A stretch of 64,000 nucleotides of DNA from JAOPZW01 sp963806015 (GCA_963806015.1 CAWDWM010000001.1:248001-312000), one strand, 5' to 3'. Positions 16,257-25,553 are shown, counted from the stretch's first letter. Numbers and translations are program-made. The notes: generated by a model from the letters alone, not told the origin.

Positions 16257-17015
16257 CACGACCCGCACGCAGCTCGGGCAGCACTGGCGCAGCGAGCCGT
16301 CGCCGTCAAGAGGTCCCGCAAACACGCGAGGCTGTTGCACAAACCACCCACAGATCCGGTGCGTCGATCTGTGATGGGACGACCCATGGCCAGGGCGGCT
16401 GAAGATGGCCTACAAGTGGGACGAGGCCCTCGTGAGAACGATCAATCGCGACACGTCTCCCACCAGTTAGGTTCCAAAGCTATTTGGACCCCTTTGTGCA
16501 ACAGGCTCACGCGAAAGCGCGAGCGGGCCAGCGGCCATGCCGGTTTCGTCCTGAAGGACCGCTCTTCGACGCGATGCAAGAGAGTGAGTTTCTGCCGTGG
16601 ACGCCGGTACTGTCGATCCGCGATTCGCGGACGTCGTGATCCTCGTCGCGACGACTGAGCACATGAGCGACGTTCGCGTTGCGCTCGCGGAGTCGGATCG
16701 GGCCAGAGAGCCGACGCTCGGCGGCTGACTCCCGGGGCTGCGTAGCCCCGGTAGCGCAGACCAGGGAGTACACGGGCGCGACGGCGCCCTCGACGCGCCA
16801 GTCTCCTTCCCCGACACAGGAACGCAGGAGGAACTCATGAGCAGCGGCACCGGAGTTCGTACCGACTCTCCGGCGCCGCACGCCCCGACAGCGTCGATTT
16901 GAAGCTCGAGTTGCACCCCAACGACCCAACTCTGGCGCACGCATGAGCAGCGAGCTCCTTGCGCCCTTCCGTCCAACGTCCCTCACGAGTGGCATGCCGA
17001 CCTGAAAGGAATACG
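16257..17015. other. gene-poor stretch with a small inverted-repeat element and no clear gene
   Basis: No convincing gene is present. The left part holds the inverted-repeat element described separately. A hairpin CCGGGGCT/AGCCCCGG lies near 16732-16751. At 16837 a strong AGGAGG precedes an ATG that opens a 21-codon frame ending at 16902. A 43-codon GTG frame ends at about 16728. These may be remnants of lost genes. Confidence 0.5.
16329..16507. mobile_element. MITE-like non-autonomous element, about 179 bp
   Basis: Near-perfect 15-bp terminal inverted repeats (AGGCTGTTGCACAAA at the left, AGCCTGTTGCACAAA read inward from the right) enclose about 150 bases with no gene. Both sides carry CACGCG, a possible 6-bp target duplication. 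The CTGTTGCACAAA end resembles DDE insertion-sequence termini; the parent family is not identified. Confidence 0.6.
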
Positions 17016-17315
17016 ATGAATCAAAGTCCTGTGCTCCTCCACATCTGGAACGTGCATCCGGAGGCGGAGGCGACGCTTGTCGAGCAGCTCGCCGAGATGC
17101 TCCGCCATGTCAGCGACGACCCGGGGCTCGTCTCCGCACGGATCCTCGCAAGCCCCGATCGGACGTCGGTTGCCGCTCTGGTCGAGATGCGAAGCCCCGA
17201 GGATCGCAAGCGCCTCGAGGAGCTGCCCGAAGTTCGCGAGACGCTGCACGACGTGCAGGACGGTGCCTACAACCTCATCATCACCCTCTACCACGAGGTC
17301 AGACGCGTACCGTGA
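17016..17315 (+). CDS. antibiotic-biosynthesis-monooxygenase-like (ABM) small protein
   Basis: The 99-aa protein has a ferredoxin-like dimeric alpha/beta-barrel pattern: LLHIWNVHPEAEATLVEQL, then a strand with GLVSARILASPDRTSVAALV, and a closing helix and strand. Such proteins act as cofactor-free monooxygenases or as small-molecule binding proteins. GAAAGGA stands six bases before the ATG. It stands alone on the plus strand beside a decayed ROK gene, and its partner is unknown. Confidence 0.65.
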   Translation: MNQSPVLLHIWNVHPEAEATLVEQLAEMLRHVSDDPGLVSARILASPDRTSVAALVEMRSPEDRKRLEELPEVRETLHDVQDGAYNLIITLYHEVRRVP

Positions 17316-17399
17316 CGCGAGGATGAGGACGGCCGGCAGCGCTGAGCCTGGCCGCGCGCTTCACGCGCGGCGGCCGCGCATGCCTCGCGCGAGAGCAGG

Positions 17400-17660
17400 C
17401 GGTGCTCCTGCAACAATGCGACGGCGGCGGGCTCGCCGGCCTCGTCGCCGGCCGCGCTGCCCTCAAGTCGCCACCGAGCGCGTGGCGTGGGGCAGCGCGC
17501 GACGTAGACGACGCCGCGGATACCGGCGAGCAGGTCTCGTGCAGCGCGGCCAGCTCGCCGCCGATGACGACCGTGGAGGGTTGTAGAAGCTCACGGCGCC
17601 GGCGAGCAACCTCGCCGATGTGATCCGTCGCGACGTGCACCGCGACGCCTTCGACGCTCT
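17400..17660 (-). pseudogene. remnant of a ROK-family protein (C-terminal part)
   Basis: On the minus strand a clear ROK segment is readable: HIGEVARR, then LLQPSTVVIGGELAALHET. It shifts frame to LLAGIRGVVYVARCPT and again to ATRSVAT. ROK repressors/kinases end with nearly this order (LLNPSTVVIGG, then LLxGIRxVVY, then ATR). At least two frameshifts and no start show it is dead. The rest of the gap from 17316 to 17866 has no intact gene. Confidence 0.6.
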
Positions 17661-17866
17661 GAGCTGCATCGCCTGCGGTAGGGCGCCGCGAGCTGCACGC
17701 CTCCGGCGAGTCCAGCCGACCGAAATCCCGGAAGACCGCGATCGCTGCTCAGGACGCCTCGCCCTTCCGGTGGTAGTTCTGTGCAGAAGCACCACACCAC
17801 GGGAGCACGACGCCGCGCTAGCGCTTTGCGCGAAGCGGAGGCGCGCTTGTTCAGCTGGGAAGGTCG

Positions 17867-18187
17867 CTAATCGTCGCGGGCGCCCGGGTGGCCTTGCCCG
17901 GGCCAGGGCGCCAGCACGAGGAGCAATCGCGCGTCGGTGAGTGCTCGCACGGCGTGGCGCTCAGCGGGCTCGAACACCGCGGCAAGCCCCGGCCCTCCGA
18001 TCGCGCCGCCGACGTCGACATCACCGGCGATGACCACGACGTAAGCGCGCTCATGCACCTGGTGATCCTGCAGCCCCTCGCCCGCGGCAAGCGCGATGAG
18101 GATCGAGCGCGCCTCGCCACGCGCGGAGTGCAGGATTCGCGGCTCACGCCTCTCTACTTCGAGCGTGTGCAGATCCCAGTGCTCCAT
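17867..18187 (-). CDS. cupin-domain protein
   Basis: The 106-aa protein has a single-cupin pattern: LAAGEGLQDHQVHERAYVVV (motif 1 with two His and a Glu) and, later, GLAAVFEPAERHAVRALTDA (motif 2 with His). Small cupins of this kind bind a metal and act as regulators or enzymes on small polar compounds. No obvious partner gene is adjacent. Confidence 0.72.
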   Translation of the reverse strand: MEHWDLHTLEVERREPRILHSARGEARSILIALAAGEGLQDHQVHERAYVVVIAGDVDVGGAIGGPGLAAVFEPAERHAVRALTDARLLLVLAPWPGQGHPGARDD

Positions 18188-18358
18188 CGGGCAAGCCTAC
18201 GCCGGGCTCCCGCTCCCGCGTGAACTGGGCACTCGCTGCCGGCACTTGGCAGCGTGTCACTCCCCGCAGTCGCGCGGTTCGGGGTCCGCCTCTTACCGGA
18301 CATGCGGCACCAGTGGCGTTCCAGGTCTCGGCTTTGGCTGCGTCGGCCGCTTCCGGCG

Positions 18359-18988
18359 TCATGTGCGATCGGTTGGGCGTGCCAGGCGTGCGGCCGCGCG
18401 GTGATCGATGCCCGGGTCAGATATCAGCGTCGGCGCCAGCCGGGAGAGCATTTTGGGGTCTGCCAGCGCGGCCTGCAGGTTATGGATGATGGTGCCCAGG
18501 AGCCCTGACGCGAGCAGCCCGGGCCCGAGGGGACCGGATGAGTTGCTGGCGACGGGCGGAAGTTGTCGCAGGGCGGCCCTTACGGGAGGGGACATGTGGG
18601 CGAGCTGCCAGCGGATCTCCTGACCGACAGCGACTTGTCGGTCGGGGGCCGCTAGACCAGCGGCCTTGGCGGCATAGGCGGCGGCGCCCAAGGCGTGTGC
18701 TCCCATGTGGGCAACAGCCGTGGCCTGCCCTGCGGCTCGGGCGGCGGCCGCTGCTGCGGGAGCCCTGACGTCACGAGCGGCGCCGCCAGCGACGAACCGC
18801 CGGCGGATCGCGTCGGCGACGCCAAGCTCGCCACGAGCGAAGGCTCGTGTGCGGGCGATGGCGTCCCGGGGGCGCCGATCGCCCGGTGCTTGCGCCTCGA
18901 ACAACGCCAGCACGCGTTCTGCGCAGGCCGCTGCCCACGCCGCGACGGTCCGTCGGTCGCTTTCGCTCAGCGTCTGCGGAGAGCCCAT
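18359..18988 (-). CDS. putative immunity-like protein (Imm5-like family)
   Basis: The 209-aa all-helical, Ala-rich protein starts (after two close ATGs) with LSESDRRTVAAWAAACAERV and has GDRRPRDAIARTRAFARGEL. This pattern is shared with a family annotated as putative immunity protein. No toxin gene is beside it, so a protective role is not supported by context. The frame is open upstream to an ATG at 19075, but the extra 29 residues do not look conserved. Confidence 0.55.
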   Translation of the reverse strand: MGSPQTLSESDRRTVAAWAAACAERVLALFEAQAPGDRRPRDAIARTRAFARGELGVADAIRRRFVAGGAARDVRAPAAAAAARAAGQATAVAHMGAHALGAAAYAAKAAGLAAPDRQVAVGQEIRWQLAHMSPPVRAALRQLPPVASNSSGPLGPGLLASGLLGTIIHNLQAALADPKMLSRLAPTLISDPGIDHRAAARLARPTDRT

Positions 18989-19099
18989 GTGGCGCATCTT
19001 CGCAACTGCGTCGCTCGGCGCAGCAGCCCTGGGCCCGAGAGCGTCCTGCTGTCGGGCATCCAAGGTGAAGGACATGGTTCGTTGTTGATGGTCGGGCGG

Positions 19100-20044
19100 T
19101 CAGGCGCTGGCCGGGAGCACGATGACCTTGCCGGACAGAGCGCCCGCGGCCGCCTTGGCGTGGACCGCCGGCAGCTCGGCGAGCGGCACGCGCTCAGCGA
19201 CGTCGACGCGCAGCTCACCGCGGTCGACCAGGGCCACCAGGTGCGCCAGCTGGCGGGCATCGCTGCGGACGAAGACGCCGACGGCGCGCACGCCGCGCTC
19301 CTCGTCGGCGGGCGCCGGGATCGTCGGCACCGTGTTGACGACGACGCCGCCCGGGCGGACCAGGGCGCCCAGCGCGAGCAGCTGCTCAGGGGCGATGGGC
19401 GCGAGGTTGAGCAGCACGTCGACCGGCTCGGTCACCGCGTCGGTCACCGAGTTGGTGGTGTGGTCGATGACCTCGTCGGCGCCCGCGGACCGGACGCGCT
19501 CGCTGCTGCGCGGGCTGGCCGTGGCGATCACGTGCGCTCCGGCCCGCTTGGCCAGCTGCACCGCGTAGCCGCCGACGGCGCCGCCCGCGCCGTTGATCAG
19601 CACGCGCTGTCCGGCGGTCAGCCCGGCGTCGTCGAAGAGCGCCTGCCACGCGGTGAGGCCGACCATCGGCAGCGCGGCGGCGTCCGGGAGCGGGATGCTC
19701 GTGGGCGCCGGCGCCAGGATCTCTGCGGGCGCGATGGCGTACTCCGCGGCCGCGCCGTCGGCCACCATCGGCAGGAAGCCGATGACCTCGTCGCCGACCG
19801 CGACGTTCTCGACGCCGTCGCCGACGGCGTCGACCGTCCCGGAAACCTCGATGCCGGGGGTGTGGGGCAGCGTCACCGGGAACGGGCCCTGCAGGTAGCC
19901 GCCGCGGAGGCCGTCGTCGACGGGGTTGAACGCCGAAGCGGCGACCCGCAGCCGCACCTCGCCGGGGCCGGGGACGGGCTGCTCGACGTCCTCGTAGCGC
20001 AGGACGCTCGGGTCGCCGTACTCGTGGAACCGCACTGCCTTCAT
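19100..20044 (-). CDS. NADP-dependent zinc-independent alcohol dehydrogenase/quinone oxidoreductase (MDR family)
   Basis: The 314-aa protein opens with MKAVRFHEYGDPSVLRYEDV, the quinone-reductase type MDR start. It has a GroES-like domain (PHTPGIEVSGTVDAVGDGV) and a Rossmann fold with INGAGGAVGGYAVQLAKRAG. It lacks the catalytic and structural zinc ligands, so it should reduce quinones or enones with NADPH. It is divergent from a MarR gene across two perfect palindromes, which suggests control by that repressor and induction by an electrophile or aromatic compound. Confidence 0.88.
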   Translation of the reverse strand: MKAVRFHEYGDPSVLRYEDVEQPVPGPGEVRLRVAASAFNPVDDGLRGGYLQGPFPVTLPHTPGIEVSGTVDAVGDGVENVAVGDEVIGFLPMVADGAAAEYAIAPAEILAPAPTSIPLPDAAALPMVGLTAWQALFDDAGLTAGQRVLINGAGGAVGGYAVQLAKRAGAHVIATASPRSSERVRSAGADEVIDHTTNSVTDAVTEPVDVLLNLAPIAPEQLLALGALVRPGGVVVNTVPTIPAPADEERGVRAVGVFVRSDARQLAHLVALVDRGELRVDVAERVPLAELPAVHAKAAAGALSGKVIVLPASA

Positions 20045-20081
20045 GGGAACCCTCGTTCTTGATGGAGTTGTCTCGAGCATG

Positions 20082-20099
20082 TGCTTCGAATTCGAAGCA
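20082..20099. promoter_or_regulatory. MarR operator 1 (perfect palindrome)
   Basis: TGCTTCGAATTCGAAGCA is an 18-bp perfect palindrome, 38 bases before the oxidoreductase start and 54 bases before the marR start. It is the size expected for a MarR dimer site. Confidence 0.8.
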
Positions 20100-20121
20100 G
20101 CTCTGTCGTCACCGTAGCACC

Positions 20122-20137
20122 GCTTCGAATTCGAAGC
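20122..20137. promoter_or_regulatory. MarR operator 2 (perfect palindrome)
   Basis: GCTTCGAATTCGAAGC repeats the core of operator 1, centre to centre 39 bp away, about four helical turns. It lies 15 bases before the marR start, so binding would block marR itself. Confidence 0.8.
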
Positions 20138-20152
20138 AAGTAGGATCGGGCG

Positions 20153-20659
20153 ATGTCCGACGCACCGCGTTCGCTCGACGCCGCCCAGCTGGGCGCCTAC
20201 TTCGCGCTGATCGAGGTGTCCAGCCTGCTGCGCCACGCGATCGAGCGGCAGCTGCGAGACGCCGGCGACCTCAGCTACGTGCAGTTCCAGCTTCTGGCGC
20301 GTCTCGGCGATGAGCCGACGGGCAGCCACCGCATGACGGACCTGGCCGACGGCGTGGTCTACAGCCGCAGCGGCCTCACCTACCAGGCAGGCCTGTTGGA
20401 GAAGGCGGGACTGGTCACGCGCGCTCGGTCCCAGGACGACGAGCGCGGCGTCACGGTCACGATCACTGACGCGGGCCGCGCGCGGCTCGCGCAGGTATTC
20501 CCCGGCCACATTGAGGTCGTCAGCCAGATGCTCTTCGACCCGCTCTCAGCCGCCGACGTCAAGAAGCTCGCCGGGCTGCTCGAGCCGGTGCGCGACCACA
20601 TGCGCTCCATTCCGCCCCGCTCGGCCGCACCCCGTCGTCGCCGCCCCCGCTCACCGTGA
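20153..20659 (+). CDS. MarR-family transcriptional regulator
   Basis: The 168-aa protein has a winged helix in the MarR position: VQFQLLARLGDEPTGSHRMT, then DLADGVVYSRSGLTYQAGLL as recognition region, and a wing of D-D-E-R-G-V-T-V-T-I. N- and C-terminal helices would form the dimer. A basic tail (PRRRRPRSP) is unusual. It is divergent from an oxidoreductase gene and flanked by two matching palindromes. Confidence 0.9.
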   Translation: MSDAPRSLDAAQLGAYFALIEVSSLLRHAIERQLRDAGDLSYVQFQLLARLGDEPTGSHRMTDLADGVVYSRSGLTYQAGLLEKAGLVTRARSQDDERGVTVTITDAGRARLAQVFPGHIEVVSQMLFDPLSAADVKKLAGLLEPVRDHMRSIPPRSAAPRRRRPRSP

Positions 20660-20813
20660 GCTGCCAGGGACACCACGACTAAGAACAACCGGGAAAGCTT
20701 GGCGGTTGGCCACTGCCGCTGCCGCGTGGAAGGAGGCGTTTCGGTTGAGGCTCACGACATGGCGGGAAAGGACGAAACGAAGCGCATCGACGGGAGGCTC
20801 CTGAATATGCGCC

Positions 20814-23800
20814 TCAGACCTCGTGGGAGTGCTGGCGGGCGTTGTGATGCCCGAGGTCTCGTTGAGCGCGTTGGAGGTCGTGGTGGGCGCGTTGCCAGTG
20901 TGCGCGCGCTGGCCTGTCGCTCGGTGGCGGCCCCAGCGCGTGGCGGTCGTCGGTGACGGCGTGGTCAAAGCGGTAGGCCTCGATTCGGGTGGCGGCTTGC
21001 TGCCAGGTGCGGCGAGCGCGCGGCTGTTCGGGGAGAGCGCCGAGCGTTTCGGTGAGGTAGGTGGCTGGTCGTTCGAGCGCGACGCGTAGGTGCTCGCGGC
21101 GGCGGGTCGAGAGCTGCGCGTTGAGTTCGGCGGCACGCTCGCGGAACGCGCGTCGTTCCGCCTCCCATGCCGTCCGGTCGGGGAGGCTGCTTGAGAGGTT
21201 GCGCTCGCGTTCGACAGCCGCCGCGATTTCCCCCTCGGCGAGCTTGAGGCGTTGGCGCTCAAACGCGCGTTCGGCGGAGTCCGCGGCGCGCCGACGCAGC
21301 ACACCGCGCGCCGGTTGCTCGAGCTCGACGAGGCGCGCCCGCGCGCTGTCAATGGCGCGCTGCGTCTCTGCCCGGGCGCTGCGGGCGGCGCGCAGCTGGT
21401 CGACGAGGTGTTCGGGGTATTGGCCGATGCGCGCACGAAGCTGCGCAAGTTCGGCCTGCAGCTCGAGGACTGACGGCGGCGCGATGGCGCGCTCCGCGGC
21501 CGGCCGGACGGGCTCGAGGTTGGATGGGATGTGGTTGCGCGTGGCGTCGATGCGGTCCAGTGCGAGATCCTCGTCGTCGCGACAACGCATGGCGGTCTGG
21601 AGGCGCTCGATGAGCGTTCGCTGGTCGCTCAGCTCGGGGGGCTGGCCAGGCGCGATCTCAGCGCGGTCGAGCTCGTGTTCGGTCTGGGCGTCGAGGATGA
21701 ACAGTTCGGTCGGTTCTCGCGCGCGCGAGAGCGCGGTGTAGGACCAGTTGCGGGTGAAGTCCTCCGGGCGCCCGACGACGCCGGCCCACTCGACGGTGGC
21801 GCCCTGAATGGTGTGGGCCGTCAGCGCGTAGCCGTGCTGGAGATGCTCGGCCACATACGGTGCATCGAGCCGGCGTTGGGCGCCGGCGTCGGTGCGCACG
21901 ACGAGGTCCTTCTCGGTCGGGTCGACGGCGATCACCGTGCCGCGCGTCCCGTTGTCGACCGCCCGCTCGCGGTCGTTGCGACGCGCGACGACGCGATCAC
22001 CCACCGCGAAGTCGCGACCGGCGATGTGGACGCTCTCGCCGAGCCGTCCGTCGCGCACCAGCTGGGAGCGGATGAGGTCGTTGAGGCGCCCCCGGCGCTG
22101 GTTGTCACGCACGATGAGGACGGCCTGCCCCCAGGGGCGGGTGGCCTGGTGCTCGCGCCACGCGGCGATCGCGGCGTGCTCGCCGCCACCTTGGCCCGGC
22201 GCGTCGCCGATGGAGAGGTGCACGTGGCCCCGGGCGGACTTCTCGGTGAGGTAGTTGGTGGGGTCACCGCGACGCACCTGGGCCAGCAGCTGGCGCTCTC
22301 GCGGATCGCGCTGGCGCATGACCTCGCGCAGTTCGTATGAGCCCAACCGCTCGGTGAGCGATCCGAGCCAGCCGCCGGCCTGGACGCTTGAGAGCTGGCC
22401 AGAGTCGCCGATCGCGATCACCTTCACTCGTGCCGTGCGGGCGTGGGCCATGACGCGGGCGGTCTCACGGGTGCCCGCCATCCCCGCCTCGTCAAAGATC
22501 AACACCGCCCGACCCGATCCGAAACCGCGGTCGTCGGCGTCGAGGTCGAGCGCTAGGCGCGTTAGTGTCGACGCCTGGCCGACGCCGGCCTGCTCGGTGA
22601 GCTCGCGGACGGCTCGTCCTGTCGGCGCGGTGCCCAGGACGCGGTAGCCGCCGGCCACGTAGGCCTCGGCCAAGAGGCCGGCGGTGAACGTCTTGCCCGT
22701 CCCGGCCAGCGCCTCGACCGTCTCCACTCCGTGACCGCTCGAGGTCAGCCCGCGGATCACCCGGGCCTGCTCGGCGGTCGGCATGTGCGGCGCGTTGGCC
22801 AGCACGGTCTCGACGAGCGCCGACTGGAGCCTGCCCGTGCCTTCGTCGCGGCGCGCCTGTGCGCCCTGCACGATCGCCTGCTCATGGGCGAGCAGATCGC
22901 TCGTCGTGAACCGCCGCTCAGTCAGGCCGGTGGCACGGTGCACGTCGTCGGGATCCAGGAACTCAGTTGCGGCGCGCTCGACCGCCGCCGCAGGTGCCCC
23001 CTGCACGTGGGCGGCCGCCCACGCCATGACCGCCTCGCGCCTGGCGAACGTGTTCTCCCGCTGGGTGAGCCCGCCCGCTCCATCCAGCTCACCGCCCACC
23101 CGCCGCGGGTCGGGGATCTCGGGCGCTCTCGCCGGTCCGAGCACCAGCGCGGCGAGCTCGCGCGCACCGAGGCCGTGCTCGGCCGCCCGCGCGCGCACCA
23201 TGTCACGCCACGGCGCGGTGTCGATGCCGTAGCGCTTGCGTCCGCGCGTCGCGTGCGCGATCGCCTCACGCCCGCTATCCCCCACGTCGACTCCCGCCGC
23301 CACCAGCTCGCGCTCGCGCTCCTCGATCTGGCGCCGGCGGGTGGAGAACTCGCGCAACACCCTGAGGTCGATCTGCGCGATCTCGGCCATCCCGTTGCGC
23401 ACCGGCCCCCAGCGCACCCACGGCAGCCGCTCACGGACCGCGGCACGCAGATGCGCCTGATACAAGAATCCTGCCGCCTTGGCGTGCTGGTAGATCGGGC
23501 TGGCATCAAGCGCTGTCCAGCGGCCATCCCGGCCGCGCGCCGTGTTCGCCGCCACCACATGCGTATGCAGCTGCGGGTCCTCGGCGCGGCTCATGCGATG
23601 GCGATAGGCCGCCGCGACGAAACCCTCCCCCGCTTCCCGCTGCACCCCACCGTGGCCGCGACGCACCCGACAGGCCTCGCGCTCCAGATACCCCACCGCC
23701 GCGTCGACCGCCGACTCGTGCGCCTCGACCAGCGCCGCCGCCAACGCTGGCTCGCCGATCGTGAAGAGCACGCTCACCGACTTCGGGGCCGAGAACGTCA

Positions 23801-24053
23801 GATCGAACGCCGCCACCTTCGAGCGGCCACCGACCCGCTTCAGGCGCTCACCGGTCCCCGGGTCGCGACCCTCCATGAGCGCCATGAACCCATCGTCATC
23901 AACCCGGCCGCCCAGCCGGAGGGTCTCCGCCCCGCTGCCGGTCCAGCGGCCCGGCGATTCGCCGCGCCCGGAGTAGTAGTCATCGCGCCCCTGCGCGACC
24001 TGACGCTCGTAATAGCGCGACTGCTCGACCGTCAACTTGCCGATCGACAACAC
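20814..24053 (-). CDS. MobF-family conjugative relaxase with TraA/RecD-type helicase domain
   Basis: The 1079-aa protein has a TrwC-like relaxase domain at about 1-300: an N-terminal Tyr pair (RYYERQ), the SAPKSVSVLF strand, and the metal-binding HTHVVAAN with His163 and His165. A helicase follows, with Walker A AGTGKT at about 450-455, DEAGM at 521-525 and UvrD-like C-terminal motifs (YALTAHTIQGATV). The last 250 residues are charged coiled-coil. It would nick oriT and unwind the transferred strand. It is the only transfer gene in the element. The 160 bases after it up to the marR gene are empty. Confidence 0.93.
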   Translation of the reverse strand: MLSIGKLTVEQSRYYERQVAQGRDDYYSGRGESPGRWTGSGAETLRLGGRVDDDGFMALMEGRDPGTGERLKRVGGRSKVAAFDLTFSAPKSVSVLFTIGEPALAAALVEAHESAVDAAVGYLEREACRVRRGHGGVQREAGEGFVAAAYRHRMSRAEDPQLHTHVVAANTARGRDGRWTALDASPIYQHAKAAGFLYQAHLRAAVRERLPWVRWGPVRNGMAEIAQIDLRVLREFSTRRRQIEERERELVAAGVDVGDSGREAIAHATRGRKRYGIDTAPWRDMVRARAAEHGLGARELAALVLGPARAPEIPDPRRVGGELDGAGGLTQRENTFARREAVMAWAAAHVQGAPAAAVERAATEFLDPDDVHRATGLTERRFTTSDLLAHEQAIVQGAQARRDEGTGRLQSALVETVLANAPHMPTAEQARVIRGLTSSGHGVETVEALAGTGKTFTAGLLAEAYVAGGYRVLGTAPTGRAVRELTEQAGVGQASTLTRLALDLDADDRGFGSGRAVLIFDEAGMAGTRETARVMAHARTARVKVIAIGDSGQLSSVQAGGWLGSLTERLGSYELREVMRQRDPRERQLLAQVRRGDPTNYLTEKSARGHVHLSIGDAPGQGGGEHAAIAAWREHQATRPWGQAVLIVRDNQRRGRLNDLIRSQLVRDGRLGESVHIAGRDFAVGDRVVARRNDRERAVDNGTRGTVIAVDPTEKDLVVRTDAGAQRRLDAPYVAEHLQHGYALTAHTIQGATVEWAGVVGRPEDFTRNWSYTALSRAREPTELFILDAQTEHELDRAEIAPGQPPELSDQRTLIERLQTAMRCRDDEDLALDRIDATRNHIPSNLEPVRPAAERAIAPPSVLELQAELAQLRARIGQYPEHLVDQLRAARSARAETQRAIDSARARLVELEQPARGVLRRRAADSAERAFERQRLKLAEGEIAAAVERERNLSSSLPDRTAWEAERRAFRERAAELNAQLSTRRREHLRVALERPATYLTETLGALPEQPRARRTWQQAATRIEAYRFDHAVTDDRHALGPPPSDRPARAHWQRAHHDLQRAQRDLGHHNARQHSHEV

Positions 24054-24729
24054 CCCGCGTCTCGCCTACGCTGCTCCGCCCCGAGACGTGGCAGTCACTT
24101 CGGCGATTCTAGCGGCGCTCAACGGCCTCATACCGGCGCAAACTACCGCACAAGCATCCTTGGGTGCAAATGTGTGGGGCCGTTGTTGCGCTCGTGATCT
24201 CGCAAGCGTTCCGTCGTGTCGCAAGGCCTGGACGCTGTTCCTGCAGCAGGCCGGGACCGGGACATCCTGCGCGCGGGAACAGCGGTCGGGCGCAGGGAAG
24301 TAGGGACCAGGTCGGCGTGTAGGTGGAGTCGGTGCACGGAGCCAGTTATGGGTCTGCGCACGGCCTGGACGCCGGCGGTATGGGTCAGCAGGTGCCGCAG
24401 CGTCGCCGACCCAAAGCCGGTCCCGGCGGACGCCAGCGAGTACCCGCGAAGGTCGGTCAACACCCACAGCTATGTGAGCGCCGGAATCGCGAGCGCAAAC
24501 ACGACCGGGTGGTGCTTGAACCTGCGGATCCGCTCGCCAGCGCGCGAAGCGTGTTCTCCGCACGCGGGCTCCGACGGGAACCGCATCCGTACCGACTGGC
24601 GCAGCACTGCCTCGGACTACCGAAGGATCCGGGCCCTCCATCGGCGCCCTGGCCTGACAGCCGCCGCAATTGCCTGCGCCGAAAGCCCGGCGTGGAACTC
24701 CGCGCGCAGGTGGTGCGGAAGGGGTCGGC
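24054..24729. other. gap of 676 bases upstream of the relaxase; no intact gene, candidate oriT region
   Basis: No coding frame here is convincing. On the minus strand a fragment reads RRFKHHPVVFALAIPALT, a stop, then LTDLRGYSL and LRHLLTHTAGV, which could be debris of a membrane or serine-hydrolase-like gene. GCAAACTACCGC at 24138-24149 recurs exactly at 15407-15418 upstream of the excisionase gene. MobF origins of transfer often lie beside the relaxase gene, so oriT may be here; no nic site can be named. Confidence 0.4.
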
Positions 24730-25518
24730 TCAGTCGCGGGCGGCCAGGAGTCGAGCGACGGCCTGGGCGCGATTGGCCACCCCGAGGGCGCGCAGGATGT
24801 TCCGGACGTGCCACTTGACGGTGCTCTCGCCGAGGAATACGCGAGCAGCGATATCCGCGTTGCTGAGGCCTTCGCCCACGAGGCCGAGGATCTCGAGCCG
24901 GCGGGCCGTCAAGATACGGGCGAACTCGTCCTCGGCGCGACTCGCCGGGTGCGTGAGGCGCTCAAGCTCGGCCGCTCGGCGCCTCAGCGCGGCGGCGGTC
25001 TGATGGAGCGCCTCGGCGGTCGCGCGGACCTCGGTGACATCCTGGGCGGTGCCCGTCATGCGCAGCGGGCGGCCGTCGGCGTCGGCGATCACCTCCCCAC
25101 GGCCGTGCAGGTGCCGGACCCGCCCGTCGGGACGGACGATTCGATACTCAAGGTCGATCGGCGCGCAGGTCTCCAACGCTCGGCGCACCTCCGCGTCGAC
25201 GCGTTCACGGTCCTCCGCAAGCACGCGTTCAGAGCTCGGCTGGTAGCGCTCCTCGAAGTCGCCGGGGCGGATGCCGTAGATCGCGTACAGCCCGTCGGAC
25301 CAGACGACTCGGTTTGTGTGGATGTCCCACTCCCAGCTTCCGAGACCCGCGACGCGCTCAGCCTCGACGAGCCGGGCCCGGCTGCGCTCGACCTCCTCCT
25401 CGGCGCGCATGCGATCCGTGATGTCCGTGACGAGCACGAAGAACCCGTGGACGTCCCCATCGACCACGTCCGGGACGTATGACGCCTGCGTGATCGTTCT
25501 CGCGGCGTTCATCATCAC
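24730..25518 (-). CDS. PAS-LuxR regulator, apparently N-terminally truncated
   Basis: The 262-aa protein begins in what looks like the tail of a PAS/PAC domain (GFFVLVTDITDRMRAEEEVE). A full PAS follows (GLGSWEWDIHTNRVVWSDGL to MTGTAQDVTEV). It ends with a LuxR HTH: LTARRLEILGLVGEGLSNAD and FLGESTVKWHVRNIL. The first sensor domain seems to be missing, and the start (GTG-ATG-ATG) sits 35 bases from the start of a similarly shortened kinase on the other strand. It may still be expressed. Signal unknown. Confidence 0.75.
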   Translation of the reverse strand: MMMNAARTITQASYVPDVVDGDVHGFFVLVTDITDRMRAEEEVERSRARLVEAERVAGLGSWEWDIHTNRVVWSDGLYAIYGIRPGDFEERYQPSSERVLAEDRERVDAEVRRALETCAPIDLEYRIVRPDGRVRHLHGRGEVIADADGRPLRMTGTAQDVTEVRATAEALHQTAAALRRRAAELERLTHPASRAEDEFARILTARRLEILGLVGEGLSNADIAARVFLGESTVKWHVRNILRALGVANRAQAVARLLAARD

Positions 25519-25553
25519 GCGACGGGTCGCGCCGAACGCTCGACACGCTGGCG

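Noticed and set aside
18359..18988. toxin-immunity module
   Set aside because: The protein resembles an immunity family, but no polymorphic toxin or secretion gene is adjacent, so a module is not supported.
24143..24463. beta-lactamase/serine-hydrolase gene fragment
   Set aside because: LRHLLTHTAGV looks right, but the flanking residues fit a two-helix membrane domain equally well and no SxxK is visible; left as unidentified debris.
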